DNA from: Anaerolineae bacterium
GTDB taxonomy: Bacteria > Chloroflexota > Anaerolineae > B4-G1 > SLSP01
Assembly (NCBI GenBank): GCA_026645815.1
Contig: JAPKMR010000021.1
Span: 1 to 59,944, forward strand
Length of the DNA stretch: 59,944 bases
Direction: 5' to 3'
Shown here: piece after piece, positions 35,345-44,275 of the stretch
Layout: each line of letters starts with the position of its first letter
Position numbering within the stretch: the stretch's first letter is position 1
Translations under genes and position numbers: made by a program
Notes under the pieces: generated by a model
The model's input: only the letters and a program-made list of their open reading frames with translations
The model's database searches: none
Told to the model about the DNA's origin: nothing

Positions 35345-36358
35345 TTGGTCAAATCACTTTATGCCGTGGAAGAAGCGGTGAATACAATATGGGTTTTCCT
35401 GGAGCATAGCGACGGCGTAATAAGGACGGTTTCGCTGGAGCTGTTGGGTAAGGCGCGGGAACTGGCAGATGGTGCGGGTTGGTCTGTGGTCGCTTTGCTC
35501 CTGGGGGCAGATGTGGAGACATTGGCGCCGACCGCTTTTGCGCATGGCGCGGATGCGGTGCGCTTGGCGGAGCATCCGCTGCTGGCGAATTTCACCGTTG
35601 AAGGTTACACGCATGTGGCTTGTGAAGCGCTGCTGGCGGCGAAGCCCTCAGCCTTTTTGCTTGGCGCGACGCCCGATGGGCGTGATCTCGCCGGGCGACT
35701 CGCGGTGCGCCTGCGCACCGGGCTTAATGCTGACTGTACTGACTTGCGCCTGGATCCAGAGACAGGTGTGATGGTGAGCGAGGTCTCCGGCTTTGGCGGC
35801 GGTGTGTTGGCGTTGTTGCAGATGCAGCATCACCGTCCGCAGATGGCGACCTTCCGCCCTGGTGTGTTCCCGCTGTGTGCACCTGACCCTTCACGGCATG
35901 GAGATGTGATTCCTATACGGGTCACACTCACGCCGGAGATGCTGCACACCCATGTCGTTGAGCGTGTTGTAGGGGCAGGGCTTGACTTGAGCCAGGCGCC
36001 GGTGTTGGTGGTCGGTGGGCGCGGCGTTGAGGGAGATTTCGATACGTTACGGAAGCTCGCTGCTCTGCTCGGTGGTGAGGTGGGCGCTACCCGTCCACCT
36101 GTGGATGAGGGTCATATCGAGCGCGCGCGGCAGATTGGGCAGACCGGCGTTGTATGCCGTCCCAAAGTGGCGCTTGTCTGCGGGGTTAGTGGCGCTTTCC
36201 ATTTCGTCGTCGGCATTCAGGATGCGGATACCGTTATCGCCATCAACAACGACCCTGAAGCTGAAATCTTCAAACACGCGGATTACTGCGTTATCGGTGA
36301 TGTGCGTGAGGTGTTGCCGGCATTGCTTGAGCAGTTGCAGCTCCAAAGTGGCTGTTGA
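35345..36358 (+). CDS. etfA: electron transfer flavoprotein alpha subunit
   Basis: 337 residues from TTG 35345, 5 bases after TTGGAGG; the frame opens at a TTG inside that site. The C-terminal FAD domain has VVGGRGVEG, SGAFHFVVGIQDAD and AINNDPEAEIFKHADYCVIGD, all conserved in EtfA. It starts 12 bp after the HdrD-like gene and is followed by etfB, so the four redox genes are one operon. EtfAB heterodimers carry electrons between acyl-CoA or other dehydrogenases and iron-sulfur partners; some bifurcate. Confidence 0.85.
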   Translation: MVKSLYAVEEAVNTIWVFLEHSDGVIRTVSLELLGKARELADGAGWSVVALLLGADVETLAPTAFAHGADAVRLAEHPLLANFTVEGYTHVACEALLAAKPSAFLLGATPDGRDLAGRLAVRLRTGLNADCTDLRLDPETGVMVSEVSGFGGGVLALLQMQHHRPQMATFRPGVFPLCAPDPSRHGDVIPIRVTLTPEMLHTHVVERVVGAGLDLSQAPVLVVGGRGVEGDFDTLRKLAALLGGEVGATRPPVDEGHIERARQIGQTGVVCRPKVALVCGVSGAFHFVVGIQDADTVIAINNDPEAEIFKHADYCVIGDVREVLPALLEQLQLQSGC

Positions 36359-36365
36359 GGTGAAC

Positions 36366-37154
36366 ATGCTACGAATCATCGTCTGTGTGAAAATCGTTCC
36401 CAAACCTGAAGAGGTTCGTGTTGACCCCGAGACCTGGCGATTGGATCGTGGCTCCGCGCGCTCAGAGATCAACCCGCCGGACATGAATGCCGTCGAATTT
36501 GCGTTGCGGCTTAAGGAGCAGATTGGTGCGCATGTTGAGTTGCTCTCCATGGGCCCGGCGTTCTTCGAGCCGCTTCTGCGCGTGACGCTGGCAATGGGTG
36601 CGGATCATATCACGCTGCTGAGCGATCGGGCTTTTGGCGGCGCGGATACGCTTGCGACGACGTATACACTTGCGCGCGCTATCGAGAAGCTTGGCGGGGC
36701 GGATTTGGTGCTGTGCGGCGTGGAATCCTCCGACGGCGCCACGGGGCAGGTGCCAGCAGGCATTGCTGAATGGCTGGGCTGGGCGCAGTTGACCATGCTC
36801 AACGACGTGGCGCTTGACCTGGCGCGGCGCACCGTGCGTGGAAGGCGCGAAATTCAGGGAGGGCATGAAGTGTTAGAAGTGCCTTTGCCTGCCGTGCTCT
36901 CTGTGGAGACAGCGGCAAACGAACCGCGTTTTATGGATTACACCATTAAGCCGTGGGCTTTCGCGCCCGAACAGGTGACGGTTTGGGATGCTGCCGCGCT
37001 TGATGCTGATCCTGAGCTTATCGGCATTCCCGGTTCTCCCACTGTTGTCGGTGGGTTGGATCAGGCTCCATCGCGTGAGCGCAAGCACATTTTCGTGGAG
37101 GGGACTCCCGCCGAGGTTGTGCAGCGCCTGACAGACCTTCTACGCCAGGGTTAA
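36366..37154 (+). CDS. etfB: electron transfer flavoprotein beta subunit
   Basis: 262 residues from ATG 36366, preceded by GAGGTG that overlaps the etfA stop region. The frame runs open much further upstream through etfA, but only this start gives the EtfB N-terminus (LRIIVCVKIVPKPEEV). INPPDMNAVEFALRLKE, VLCGVESSDGATGQVPAGIAE and SVETAANEPRF are family motifs. It is coupled to etfA with a 7-bp gap. Alpha-beta ratio and context suggest a heterodimer working with the HdrA/HdrD proteins. Confidence 0.87.
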   Translation: MLRIIVCVKIVPKPEEVRVDPETWRLDRGSARSEINPPDMNAVEFALRLKEQIGAHVELLSMGPAFFEPLLRVTLAMGADHITLLSDRAFGGADTLATTYTLARAIEKLGGADLVLCGVESSDGATGQVPAGIAEWLGWAQLTMLNDVALDLARRTVRGRREIQGGHEVLEVPLPAVLSVETAANEPRFMDYTIKPWAFAPEQVTVWDAAALDADPELIGIPGSPTVVGGLDQAPSRERKHIFVEGTPAEVVQRLTDLLRQG

Positions 37155-37163
37155 TCCCAGGAG

Positions 37164-37580
37164 ATGCTTCGTCCACCCGTCTTCCTCTCCCGATCAAAGG
37201 CGGCTCATGCTCTGCACCGCCTACTCCCCTCTCTGGCATCCGGATTGATGGCCGGCATCATTGCGGTGACGGTCTCCATGGCCTTTGCTGCTCTCATTTT
37301 CACCGGACCATTAACGCCATTTGTCTTCTCCGGTGTCGGGATCATGCTTCTGGGCTCCCTCGTGGTTGGCCTGGTTGCGGGCTTGACCAGCTCCTTGCCC
37401 GGTCTGGTGGCAGGTGTGCAGGATAGCACTGTGGTGGTGTTGGCGCTTGTCGCGGCGAATATCAGCACATTCCCTATCCGGTAATCGGTGGCTTTCTGGG
37501 GGGCTCGGGCTTGCTGCTGGTCTTTGGCGCGCTGGCATTGATGGTTGGGACTCCGGTTTCAGTCTTGCAACTCGTGCTGC
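37164..37580 (+). pseudogene. SulP-type anion transporter relic
   Basis: Two pieces of a SulP family transporter in different frames. The first (37164-37484) has LASGLMAGIIAVTVSMAFAALIFTG and ends at VAANIS. The second (from 37467) has IPYPVIGGFLGGSGLLLVFGALA. In intact SulP proteins these are separated by several helices, so an internal deletion plus frameshift has removed them. The rest of the gene is absent. It does not look functional. Confidence 0.55.
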
Positions 37581-37622
37581 TATTCTTCAGGCGCTTTTGG
37601 ACTGAGAGTGTGTGCTGCGTGC

Positions 37623-38498
37623 TTATCCTTTGCGGAATGCGCGATTATCTGACACCAAAACGGAGATGGGCAGCAACAATAGCCATAGTATAAAAGTGAT
37701 GATCAACCCGAAAATCAGCACGCTGTAGAACATATCGTAATAGGGCGCTATCCAACCAATAAGCAGATCAATGTAGTTCCCTGACCAGAAGGTCACCAGA
37801 TTGAACAGAAAGATTAGGGTGAGGGAGACGGCGAAACCATTTCTGACAATGCCGATGTCCGCCGAGCTCAACGTCATAGCACTACTGATGCTTAAGGTAA
37901 TGTAGAGAAAGGCAAATACAGCTGCAGGAGTGTGGCTTGCACCAGTGAAGACCCCGCGCAAGGCAGCGCCGGCACTATTGAAAATCCTTTGAATCAGAAG
38001 CCCCACTGTGCGCAATGTGAAGGTGTCTCCCGTAAGTGCCGTTTGATCCATCCCTGCAAAAGTGCCGCTGCCCAGCAATCCCCAGGCAGCTATATAGATC
38101 ACGACTGCCCCAACTAGCAAGGGTCCCAACCCGATAAAGAAGTCGCCGAATTTCTGTAAGAGATTACCCTCGCGTGCATATCGCACATAGCCCGGATTGG
38201 GATCCCAGGGATCCAGGCTGAACCATTTCACATCACTGATTTTGCGAAAAAAGAGCAGTGCAAATATCACATGTCCGAGTTCGTGCACCGTTGTCCCCAA
38301 CCAGCCTAGCAAAATCAGAAACAGCGTCGGTTTGAGAAGTCCAAGGCAGGTTCTGCCGATAGAGCGTGCCAACGCGTTGAGCAGGAATGACAGGATTAAC
38401 AGTGGACCGAAGAGGATCATGAATTGTGCCAGGGCTGCCGATCCTGATGCGAAGATGTAACCGGGAATGAGGCTTAGGATATTTTCAGCTGTCATCAT
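37623..38498 (-). CDS. M50-like membrane metalloprotease
   Basis: 291 residues with about six membrane spans. The zinc motif HELGH is in GTTVHELGHVIFALLFF (residues ~68-84), as in site-2/M50 proteases. The second zinc ligand of M50 (an NPDG or DG motif in a later helix) is not obvious; SLDPWDPNPG follows the first motif. It may be an M50-type protease or a related membrane protein of the same fold. It is the last of a minus-strand row after two histidine kinases. Confidence 0.65.
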   Translation of the reverse strand: MMTAENILSLIPGYIFASGSAALAQFMILFGPLLILSFLLNALARSIGRTCLGLLKPTLFLILLGWLGTTVHELGHVIFALLFFRKISDVKWFSLDPWDPNPGYVRYAREGNLLQKFGDFFIGLGPLLVGAVVIYIAAWGLLGSGTFAGMDQTALTGDTFTLRTVGLLIQRIFNSAGAALRGVFTGASHTPAAVFAFLYITLSISSAMTLSSADIGIVRNGFAVSLTLIFLFNLVTFWSGNYIDLLIGWIAPYYDMFYSVLIFGLIITFILWLLLLPISVLVSDNRAFRKG

Positions 38499-38541
38499 GC
38501 CCTCGTAATGGTAATTTCCTGTTCTCTGTTGAGATTCATTT

Positions 38542-39723
38542 CTAGGCTTCTTCTAGACCCCAGTAGGCGGACTGTGAGGGGGATGGGGCTTCTTCATAGC
38601 TGGGCAAGGTGAAAGAGAAAATGCTGCCCTGGTTGATCTGGCTTTCCACTTCTGTTTCGCCGCCCAAGCGCTCCATGATGCGGTGTACGATGGAGAGGCC
38701 CAGTCCGTGCCCTTCAACACGGCTGGTACCCAGACGTTGAAATGGCACAAACAGATGACTTTGCTGTTCGAGTGGAATTCCTGGGCCGTTGTCCTTTACC
38801 CAAAAGCGTACTCGACCATCAGGGAGGGGGGTAGCCCCAAGCTCCACCCGTGGCGGTTGTCCTCCATATTTGAGCGCGTTATCTATGAAGTTGACCCATA
38901 CCTCTTCAAGCCAGGGGGCATAGCTCCACACGACGGGCCAACTCTCAGGGCGTACGATTTCCGCAGATGATCTTTCGATGGTGGACGTCAATCGCATCAA
39001 TACATCGGTTACCACATTGTCCATGTCCACGGGATTGAGTTTTGGCATCGGTTGTTTGCGAACCCCTGCCAAGAGTAACAGGGCGTTGATGATACTCACC
39101 ATTTTAGTAGCTGACCTTTGCATTCCCTCTACGGCTTGTGTGCCAACTTCGTCAAGCGGCACGCGATTAGCCAGTAGCTCCCCATAGCCCAGGATGATGT
39201 TCAGCGGATTGCGCAGGTCGTGGGCTACAGTATGAGCGAAGGCATCCAGTTCCTCATTGCGTGCCTGAAGCTCTGTATTGAGCCTGTTTACCGCTCCAAG
39301 CCGCTCCATCAATTCGATATTAGCTGCTTCGAGCTGTTTCTGAAGCTTGCGCAACCCGATATGCGCTTCCACACGGGCGATGATTTCTGGCAACTGAAAT
39401 GGCTTGGTGACGTAATCTACGCCGCCCACACTAAAAGCGTGCAATTTGTCCTCGGTCTCGTCGAGGGCACTCAGGAAAATAATGGGGATATCCCGGCTTT
39501 TTTCATCGTCCTTGAGTCGCTGGCAAACCTGATAGCCGTTTATCTCCGGCATCATGATATCAAGGAGCACCAGATCGGGTGGGGAGGCTGCAATGGCGGT
39601 AAGCGCGCGCGCGCCACTCGTCACTGCACGAACCTTGTAGCCGGATGCCGCCAACATATTCGAAAGCAACCGCAAGTTCTCAGGGGTATCGTCCACGATG
39701 AGGATATTCGCTTGTTCTCGCAT
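38542..39723 (-). CDS. response regulator-histidine kinase hybrid
   Basis: 393 residues. A receiver domain (1-125) has phosphoacceptor Asp55 in LVLLDIMMPE and the Lys of VTKPF. A coiled-coil linker (KLQKQLEAANIELMERL) leads to HisKA with His168 in AHDLRNPLN, then HATPase_c (NFIDNALKYGG, DNGPGIP, GHGLGLSIV). With no sensor of its own, it probably takes phosphate from the neighbouring kinase. Its start follows AAAGGAG and lies 9 bp after the upstream kinase stop. Confidence 0.9.
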   Translation of the reverse strand: MREQANILIVDDTPENLRLLSNMLAASGYKVRAVTSGARALTAIAASPPDLVLLDIMMPEINGYQVCQRLKDDEKSRDIPIIFLSALDETEDKLHAFSVGGVDYVTKPFQLPEIIARVEAHIGLRKLQKQLEAANIELMERLGAVNRLNTELQARNEELDAFAHTVAHDLRNPLNIILGYGELLANRVPLDEVGTQAVEGMQRSATKMVSIINALLLLAGVRKQPMPKLNPVDMDNVVTDVLMRLTSTIERSSAEIVRPESWPVVWSYAPWLEEVWVNFIDNALKYGGQPPRVELGATPLPDGRVRFWVKDNGPGIPLEQQSHLFVPFQRLGTSRVEGHGLGLSIVHRIMERLGGETEVESQINQGSIFSFTLPSYEEAPSPSQSAYWGLEEA

Positions 39724-39732
39724 AAAACTCCT

Positions 39733-42114
39733 TTACTGTAGCAGGTCAAGGATGGCATCGTGATCATAATCATGGGCAAACTGCCGCAGGTACTGCGCCA
39801 GCGCTGGCTGAGTTGCGTTGATTTCCTCGATACACTCCAGAATCAGATGGACATCGGCATTGATGGTGGCGGTGCGCAGGGTTCTGCGCCACTCTTCTGG
39901 TAGTGTTTGTAGCGCCTGAATCCAGGCCTCTGTTTCATCCTCTGTTGTGGTGGCGTCTTGTGCAGGAGACGAGAACGCTGGTTCAGCATAAGTGATCTGC
40001 AATTCCAGGTGTTGCGCCAGCTTCTCGTAGATTTCGGTTCTCATGAATGGTTTGCGGATGAAATCATCGCAGCCTTCTTTTAGAAGCGTAACGCGATCCT
40101 CTTCGAAGGCTGCAGCGGTAAGGGCAATAATACGTGTTTGGAGGTCTCCGGCGACCAGCCGGATGTGTTTTAACAGCTCGTGCCCATTCATCACGGGCAT
40201 CCTTATATCCAGGAAGACAAGGTGTGGCTCCCAGTCATTCCAGATTTGGAGCGCTTCAGCGCCATTGCTGGCTTCGCGAATCTCCATTCCTAGTGGCGTC
40301 AGCATCTTGATTAGCAGAATACGTGACAAATCCTCGTCATCCGCGATCAGGATGCGATAAGGCGTTTTGTTGGATTGTATTGCTAGAATCTCTCGCATCT
40401 GAGCGGTTATCTGTGCTTCGGGTGGCGTTTTCGTGGAAGCCGGTGTGTAGCGGACATCAAAAGTAAACAGGCATCCCGCACCCAACTCGCTTTTTACGCT
40501 GATTTCACTACCAAGAAGTAGGGCGAGTTGTTGGCTGATGGCTAACCCTAAGCCAGTTCCGGGGAGTGGGACTGCTGCTTCGGTACGCCAGAAAGGAGCA
40601 AAAATGGTATTTTGGTCTTCAACCGCGATTCCAGGCCCTGTATCCTGAACCTCGAAGTGCAGGAAATTGCTTTCAGTGTCACCCTGACTGGTTGTGCTAA
40701 CGGCTCGCATCACGACGCGACCATAAGGGGTGAACTTGATGGCATTATCCAGCAGGTTGATCAGAATTTGGCGTAGTTTACTGTGATCCAGGTGCAAGAA
40801 ACGCGGCACGTCTCGGCTCCATTCAAAGACCATACTGAGGTGCTGTTTCTTTGCACGTTGTTGGAACATTTCTTCCAGTTCGAATAGCATTTGATGCAGG
40901 TCAAAATCCTCTTCCTGAAGCGGAGTGCGTCCTGCCTCGATTTTTGAGAGTTCCAAGACATTGTTGATCAGTGCGAGCAGGTGTTCACCACTACGTTCAA
41001 TAATGGCCAAGTTCTCGTGTTGCTCGTCGCTGAAATTGGGTTGCTGGGTCATCAACTGCGTAAAACCCAGAATCACGTTGAGCGGTGTGCGTAGTTCATG
41101 GCTGATGTTTGCCAGGAAGAAGCTCTTGGCGCGGTTTGCCGCCTGTGCATTGGCGAGGGCTTCTTGTGCCAGCTGTGTGGTTCGCGTCAGCTGTTCAGCC
41201 CGTTGTTCGAGAGCTGCATGTAGCCGTGCCTGTCGGATAGCAACTGCCAGTAGTGATGCCACTTCCAAGGCTGCATCCACATCCTCGGTTTTGAAAGCAT
41301 GGGGTGTCGCCGCTTCCAGCAGCAGCGCTCCAATCAACTCGGGGTGTACCAGCATTGGAATCACAACGAAGGCGCGTATGCCATCCTGGAAGAGCAGCTC
41401 TTGCATCGGTGAACGTTGACTGACTGCATCTAAATCCTCGATGCCAGCGGGGTGTCCTTGCCTCAGTATTTCCTGATTGATAACCGCTACCCGTTGTTGC
41501 ATGGCGGTGCTGAATTCCTGTTCGGCTTCCACCCCTAACACCGAGATGCTGCTCTGCTCATTCACTTCTATGACCGTGACGCGCTGGCAATCGGTCAAGC
41601 GCCGCAGCCTTCCTAGCGCTGCCAGCGCAATGGTCGAAGGGGAACGCGCTGCCAGAATGGATTGGTCAATTTCGTGGAGGGTACGCAGGCGCTCTGCATA
41701 GCGCGCGATCTCTAACTCGGCTAGTTTTCTAGGAGTGATATTGCGTACTAGCGAGAGCACGCGGCGTTCGTTAATGGGGTAAATTCGTGCTTCAAACCAC
41801 ATCCGTGATGGCACTTGGAGGCTGTATTCAATGGTGACGAGCTGGCGTTTTTCCAGGCTGGCATGGATGGCTCTGAGGGATTGCTCTGCCAGGTCAGGCG
41901 GCAACACCTCGTGGAGCGTCTTTCCTAGCAACTCTTCCACTGGTCGTTCCAGCAGCTCTGCCGGGCCTCTAACCTCAAGGTAGCGTCCATCTGCATCTAG
42001 CACAATCATCAGGTCGGTCATCACGCTGAGGATTGCCTGGAATTCGTTCTGAAGTTCCTGCAAGGCATCCGATTTTATGTTTTCTGTCATCGTATTGCTA
42101 TGCCCTAAATACAT
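39733..42114 (-). CDS. hybrid sensor histidine kinase (PAS-GAF-HisKA-HATPase-REC)
   Basis: 793 residues, no membrane span. A PAS domain (~25-135), GAF (~165-300), HisKA with His339 in ISHELRTPLNV, HATPase_c (NLLDNAIKFTP, DTGPGIA, GTGLGLAISQQ) and a receiver with Asp636 in LVFLDIRMP. A C-terminal helical tail (DETEAWIQALQTLPEEW) follows; it is not a clear HPt domain. It is probably a soluble sensor that works with the adjacent receiver-kinase. The start may be ATG 42114 or ATG 42090. Confidence 0.9.
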   Translation of the reverse strand: MYLGHSNTMTENIKSDALQELQNEFQAILSVMTDLMIVLDADGRYLEVRGPAELLERPVEELLGKTLHEVLPPDLAEQSLRAIHASLEKRQLVTIEYSLQVPSRMWFEARIYPINERRVLSLVRNITPRKLAELEIARYAERLRTLHEIDQSILAARSPSTIALAALGRLRRLTDCQRVTVIEVNEQSSISVLGVEAEQEFSTAMQQRVAVINQEILRQGHPAGIEDLDAVSQRSPMQELLFQDGIRAFVVIPMLVHPELIGALLLEAATPHAFKTEDVDAALEVASLLAVAIRQARLHAALEQRAEQLTRTTQLAQEALANAQAANRAKSFFLANISHELRTPLNVILGFTQLMTQQPNFSDEQHENLAIIERSGEHLLALINNVLELSKIEAGRTPLQEEDFDLHQMLFELEEMFQQRAKKQHLSMVFEWSRDVPRFLHLDHSKLRQILINLLDNAIKFTPYGRVVMRAVSTTSQGDTESNFLHFEVQDTGPGIAVEDQNTIFAPFWRTEAAVPLPGTGLGLAISQQLALLLGSEISVKSELGAGCLFTFDVRYTPASTKTPPEAQITAQMREILAIQSNKTPYRILIADDEDLSRILLIKMLTPLGMEIREASNGAEALQIWNDWEPHLVFLDIRMPVMNGHELLKHIRLVAGDLQTRIIALTAAAFEEDRVTLLKEGCDDFIRKPFMRTEIYEKLAQHLELQITYAEPAFSSPAQDATTTEDETEAWIQALQTLPEEWRRTLRTATINADVHLILECIEEINATQPALAQYLRQFAHDYDHDAILDLLQ

Positions 42115-42178
42115 TGGGAATGAAATTCCCAGGTAACGGTTTGGGACCGGCTTCCTTCAGTTCTCAAAGTCTGGAATG

Positions 42179-44197
42179 TCACTTCTCGCTTTTGCGGCGC
42201 TGAACCTTGGGGGGCAGGAATGCCGGCGGTGGAAGTGGTACAAGTAATTCATCCATCCACCCGTAGTATTTTCCCAGTTCAGGGTCATTGGGAATGTGGA
42301 ATTCCAACAAACTGAGCCAGCGCTCAAGAAGTACAAGATCGTTCTCTGCCATTGCCAGGTGGATGGTTATACCGCATAGGGAGCGGAATTCTAGCAGATG
42401 CAATTGGGGGACAGAGAACAGTGGGGTGATGAGTTCGCGTGCTGTTTCGTTGTCGCCCCTGCCAAGAGCCGTGTGTGCCAGATTGATCCGGGCATAGGCA
42501 TAGTTTGGGAATCGCCGGTGTGCTGCCTCAAGCATGGCTTGGGCTTCTTGTGTGCGACCTTGATACTGTACCATCACGGCGTGATTTCCCTGCAAATCGG
42601 CTGCCTCTGGCTCCAAAGCAATGGCTTGCACATATAGCGCTTCGGCGCGTTTCCAATCTTGCACCTTTTGAGCTTCCAATGCTTCATCGAGCAAGGCTAT
42701 TACCTGCGGAGTGTGGTAAGAGCCTGGATCTGTGGTGACTTTGATACGGGTTGGGGTGATAGTGTGCCACTCGCCATCCAGCCACATGCGGACTTCGTCG
42801 TCGCTGATGAGCTGCGCTTCGACGGCGGTTTGCAGCGCGCGCAATCGCGTGAGATCGGCGCCTTGCTTTCCCAAGGCAAACGCCTTGACCGCATCGAGCA
42901 GGGTAGGGTCCTGAGCTATACCGGCGAGAATGAGAATAAAACTCCGCGTTTCGAAGTCGCCTATCGCCAGCACATTGGCCGCGATACTGTTGAACTCCGG
43001 ATGTTGATGCAGCATTTTGCGCATTTTGCGCTGTACTTGCTCCGGGCCTTCACTTGAATTTCCCAGCGAGGGCTCGAGCATTTTCATCAAAGTTTGGAGC
43101 ATTGATTCATGAAACCAGAAGGATTTATCGAATGCCCATGCCCCGTTGCGTTGGCTGCGGGGGAAGTCGAAGTCTACCAGGTTTTGGTGCGCCAGATCAT
43201 AACCTGGTTGGAGTTGCAGCGCTTCCTGCCATAGCAGACGTGCCTCGACCACATCTCCTAGATGAGCAGAGGCGACTGCGGCAAAATGTGCCAATGTCGC
43301 TTCCGCAGATGGCAACATGACTTCTTTAACTTTTGTCTCATGGTAGAGGCGGTAGGCTTCTAGAACGCTTTCATAATCCTCCAACAAGAGCGCTGCCTCA
43401 GCTTTTCTGAGCCAACCTTTCCAGGCAGGTCCAGTGCTATTTTTGAGCGGCTCAGCATAGGTGCGTGCTTCTTCGTGATGACCACACAAACAGAGATACT
43501 GGATTTGGTTTGCGAGTGCGTGAATATTCTCCGGTTCAAGTTCCAGTACTCGTTGCGTCGTCTGCATCGCAAGCGCCAGTTTGCCCTGCATTCTGTAAAC
43601 AAGGCTCAGGTTGTTGAGCAGAGGTATATAGTCAGGATATTGGCGCAACATGCTTCTACATAATCGTTCTGCCTGGAAATACTCTCCTTCGGAGAGCAGC
43701 ACTTGTACCATTTCGTGGTTCAGTGCGAGATTGAGGGCATCTTCGGCGGAAAGATTCTCCAGTTCCGGTCTGGCTATGTCCTCAATGCTGTTGAGGATTT
43801 CGCGCACTATATCAGCTTGTGGGTGTTTCGGCGCCAGGCGGAGAAATTCCTGGAATGTGCGTTGCGCTAGTGCCCGGTAATCCTGTTGTAGATATGCGTG
43901 AGCCAGTCCTAGCATGCTCTCCGGGTCTTTTGGCTCCAATTCCAACATGCGCCGGCAAGCATATTGCAGCTTTAGGGCGTTATGGGTTTCCTGCGCGAGC
44001 TCCGCTGCCGCTGCAAAAACCTCGAAGCGATTGGGATAGCGGAAATGTAATTCGTTGAGCAGCATATCCGCTTCCTGGTACTGCTGGTTTTCTCTCAGGC
44101 GTGTCACCTCTTCCAGGTCTTGGAGCATTTGTGTGGGCGGGATGCGGGTGCTCGCGCGTGGGAGGGGTTGTTTTGAGCGTGGTTTACGTTTTGCCAT
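42179..44197 (-). CDS. TPR-repeat protein, cytoplasmic
   Basis: 672 residues with TPR repeats through most of the length (for example EADMLLNELHFRYPNR, YFQAERLCRSMLRQYPDY and KRAEALYVQAIALEPEAA). No signal peptide or membrane span is seen; a basic start (AKRKPRSKQPLPR) and a Pro-rich end (PLPPPAFLPP) flank the repeats. Its start follows GGAAGGA. TPR proteins bind peptides or partner proteins; the partner here is unknown. Kinases lie downstream on the same strand, 64 bp apart. Confidence 0.8.
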   Translation of the reverse strand: MAKRKPRSKQPLPRASTRIPPTQMLQDLEEVTRLRENQQYQEADMLLNELHFRYPNRFEVFAAAAELAQETHNALKLQYACRRMLELEPKDPESMLGLAHAYLQQDYRALAQRTFQEFLRLAPKHPQADIVREILNSIEDIARPELENLSAEDALNLALNHEMVQVLLSEGEYFQAERLCRSMLRQYPDYIPLLNNLSLVYRMQGKLALAMQTTQRVLELEPENIHALANQIQYLCLCGHHEEARTYAEPLKNSTGPAWKGWLRKAEAALLLEDYESVLEAYRLYHETKVKEVMLPSAEATLAHFAAVASAHLGDVVEARLLWQEALQLQPGYDLAHQNLVDFDFPRSQRNGAWAFDKSFWFHESMLQTLMKMLEPSLGNSSEGPEQVQRKMRKMLHQHPEFNSIAANVLAIGDFETRSFILILAGIAQDPTLLDAVKAFALGKQGADLTRLRALQTAVEAQLISDDEVRMWLDGEWHTITPTRIKVTTDPGSYHTPQVIALLDEALEAQKVQDWKRAEALYVQAIALEPEAADLQGNHAVMVQYQGRTQEAQAMLEAAHRRFPNYAYARINLAHTALGRGDNETARELITPLFSVPQLHLLEFRSLCGITIHLAMAENDLVLLERWLSLLEFHIPNDPELGKYYGWMDELLVPLPPPAFLPPKVQRRKSEK

Positions 44198-44275
44198 GGT
44201 GTCCTTCCTTTTACCGAATCATCCTTGATTGAACCATGCTATCCGGAATTATCTTGGTAAATTCGTCCAGGGTAT

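Noticed and set aside
36015-36365. Upstream extension of etfB
   Set aside because: It overlaps etfA in another frame; ATG 36366 gives the EtfB N-terminus.
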